This document shows, piece by piece, positions 36,730-37,345 of a DNA stretch of 37,345 bases (position 1 is the stretch's first letter; each line of letters opens with the position of its first letter). The position numbers and the translations under genes are program-made. Under the pieces are notes generated by a model. The model was given only the letters and a program-made list of their open reading frames with translations. It was not told where the DNA came from and made no database searches. Origin of the DNA: an uncultured Eubacterium sp. (GTDB lineage Bacteria > Bacillota > Clostridia > Lachnospirales > Lachnospiraceae); NCBI GenBank assembly GCA_945910225.1, contig CAMDYG010000025.1, positions 1 to 37,345 of the forward strand, given 5' to 3'.

Positions 36730-36764
36730 AATGCTGCTACACAACAAAGTTGCATAGCAGCATT
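36730..36764 (-). terminator. Hairpin terminator of the surface-protein gene
   Basis: Perfect 10-bp arms AATGCTGCTA (36730-36739) and TAGCAGCATT (36755-36764) enclose an inner CAAC/GTTG stem. It lies about 20 bases downstream of the stop codon at 36785, with a short T-rich tail on the minus strand. Confidence 0.7.
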
Positions 36765-36784
36765 AATCACATCTTAATCTTTAA

Positions 36785-37345
36785 TTATTTATCAGACTTT
36801 TTCTTATTAATCACAACAACTGCTCCAAATGCTATGACAGCCACAACAAGAATAACTACATATATACCAGCATGACTGTTATCTCCAGTTGTAACCAGTT
36901 CTTCATCCGCTGCCACCTCTGGTAAATCGCCTTTTGTTTCAGGATCTCCTGCTACAACAAGTTCTTCATCCGCTGCTACTTCTGCACTTCCTCCAGCAAT
37001 CAGCCTTGTACTATCAGAACTGCCTGTAATATCAGAACTACCTGTACTTTTGCTGCTATTAGAGATATTTGAGTCTGATGTAACTCCAGTACCTGATGTA
37101 ACTCCAGTACCTGACATAATTCCAGTACCTGATGAGGCATTAGAACCAGATATATTACTATCACTGCCTCCATTACTGCTATTTGTTGCTGAACTTTCCT
37201 TTATACTTTCTCTTTCACTTTCTGCCTGACTTTCTCTTATACTTTCTCTTTCGCTCTCCGCCTGGCTTTCTCTTATACTTTCTCTTTCGCTCTCCGCCTG
37301 GCTTTCTCTTATACTTTCTTTTTCACTTTCTGCCTGGCTTTCTCT
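36785..37345 (-). CDS. C-terminal part of a repetitive, probably wall-anchored surface protein (partial)
   Basis: The frame stays open to the window edge, giving at least 187 codons; the true start lies outside. From the edge inward it has four 12-residue repeats of the type RESQAESERESI, a Ser/Gly/Asn-rich linker, three SGTGVT-like hexads, a Ser/Asp/Thr region, and two copies of EVAADEELV. A tail typical of sortase substrates follows: motif LVTTGD, a hydrophobic segment (YVVILVVAVIAFGAVVVI) and a positive end NKKKSDK. The motif is not canonical LPXTG. The charged repeats probably form a helical stalk that holds an N-terminal domain away from the wall. No ligand or adhesion domain is visible in this part. 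An internal ATG at 37115-37117 is not a credible start. Confidence 0.85.
   Translation of the reverse strand, partial: RESQAESEKESIRESQAESERESIRESQAESERESIRESQAESERESIKESSATNSSNGGSDSNISGSNASSGTGIMSGTGVTSGTGVTSDSNISNSSKSTGSSDITGSSDSTRLIAGGSAEVAADEELVVAGDPETKGDLPEVAADEELVTTGDNSHAGIYVVILVVAVIAFGAVVVINKKKSDK
37075..37128. repeat. Three tandem 18-bp repeats
   Basis: Units CTGATGTAACTCCAGTAC at 37075-37092 and 37093-37110 are identical, and the third (37111-37128) differs at three positions. On the minus strand they encode SGTGVT-type hexads in the linker of the surface protein. Confidence 0.85.
37202..37345. repeat. 36-bp tandem repeats, at least four copies
   Basis: Four consecutive 36-bp units encode the 12-residue RESQAESERESI-like motif and run off the window edge. 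The two middle units are identical; the outer ones differ mainly at synonymous third positions (GCG GAG AGC against GCA GAA AGT). Confidence 0.9.

Noticed and set aside
37202-37345. CRISPR-like regular repeats
   Set aside because: The units are directly tandem without spacers and encode an in-frame 12-residue protein repeat.

Overview
The window looks like chromosome of a low-GC, spore-forming anaerobic Firmicute, most likely a Lachnospiraceae-type Clostridia (inference). The grounds are AT-rich sequence, strong GGAGG ribosome-binding sites, sporulation and germination genes (gpr, spoIIP, a SpoVB-like flippase, a GerMN lipoprotein), a second type IIA topoisomerase pair, and a DUF5688-type gene. 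Most genes lie on the minus strand in long, tightly spaced operons. No phage, transposase or CRISPR array was seen.

Layout. 0.2-1.0 kb: a PHP-family histidinol-phosphatase-like gene (+). 1.1-3.6 kb: a GH13 glucosidase and a NifS/IscS-type cysteine desulfurase (-). 3.7-5.2 kb: a SpoVB/MATE-like flippase (+), overlapping tail-to-tail with the next block. 5.1-9.7 kb (-): rRNA pseudouridine synthase, ligA, metA (with its own promoter), a small membrane protein and a small conserved unknown. 9.85 kb: tRNA-Arg(CCG) (+). 9.9-10.8 kb: a DUF5688-like gene (-). 11.1-14.6 kb (-): pepD, spoIIP, gpr. 14.85 kb: rpsT (+, TTG start). 15.2-22.4 kb: a six-gene minus-strand operon comEA, response regulator, sensor kinase, GerMN lipoprotein, comEC, holA. 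22.5-26.6 kb (+): a YfhO-family membrane protein and argH. 26.6-26.98 kb: a gene-free stretch with three related repeat units, two of them forming a long hairpin. 27.0-34.4 kb (-): maf, HAD phosphatase, a small unknown, rlmH, a membrane-anchored PPIase-like protein, parE, parC. 34.6-36.6 kb (-): a membrane sulfatase/phosphoglycerol-transferase-like protein. 36.8 kb to the window end (-): the C-terminal part of a repetitive surface protein.

How the genes work together. The comEC-holA-rpsT-gpr-spoIIP order is the conserved Firmicutes arrangement known from Bacillus subtilis. The unusual part is that an OmpR-type two-component system plus a GerMN lipoprotein sits between comEA and comEC. The order regulator, kinase, GerMN lipoprotein recalls actinobacterial MtrA-MtrB-LpqB, so envelope signalling may be co-transcribed with the DNA-uptake channel. 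The right end of the window is envelope-related: a sulfatase-like membrane enzyme next to a wall-anchored-looking repeat protein with an atypical sorting signal. The rest is housekeeping (DNA ligase, topoisomerase, ribosome maturation, methionine and arginine synthesis). The most unusual non-coding structure is the repeat cluster between argH and parC.
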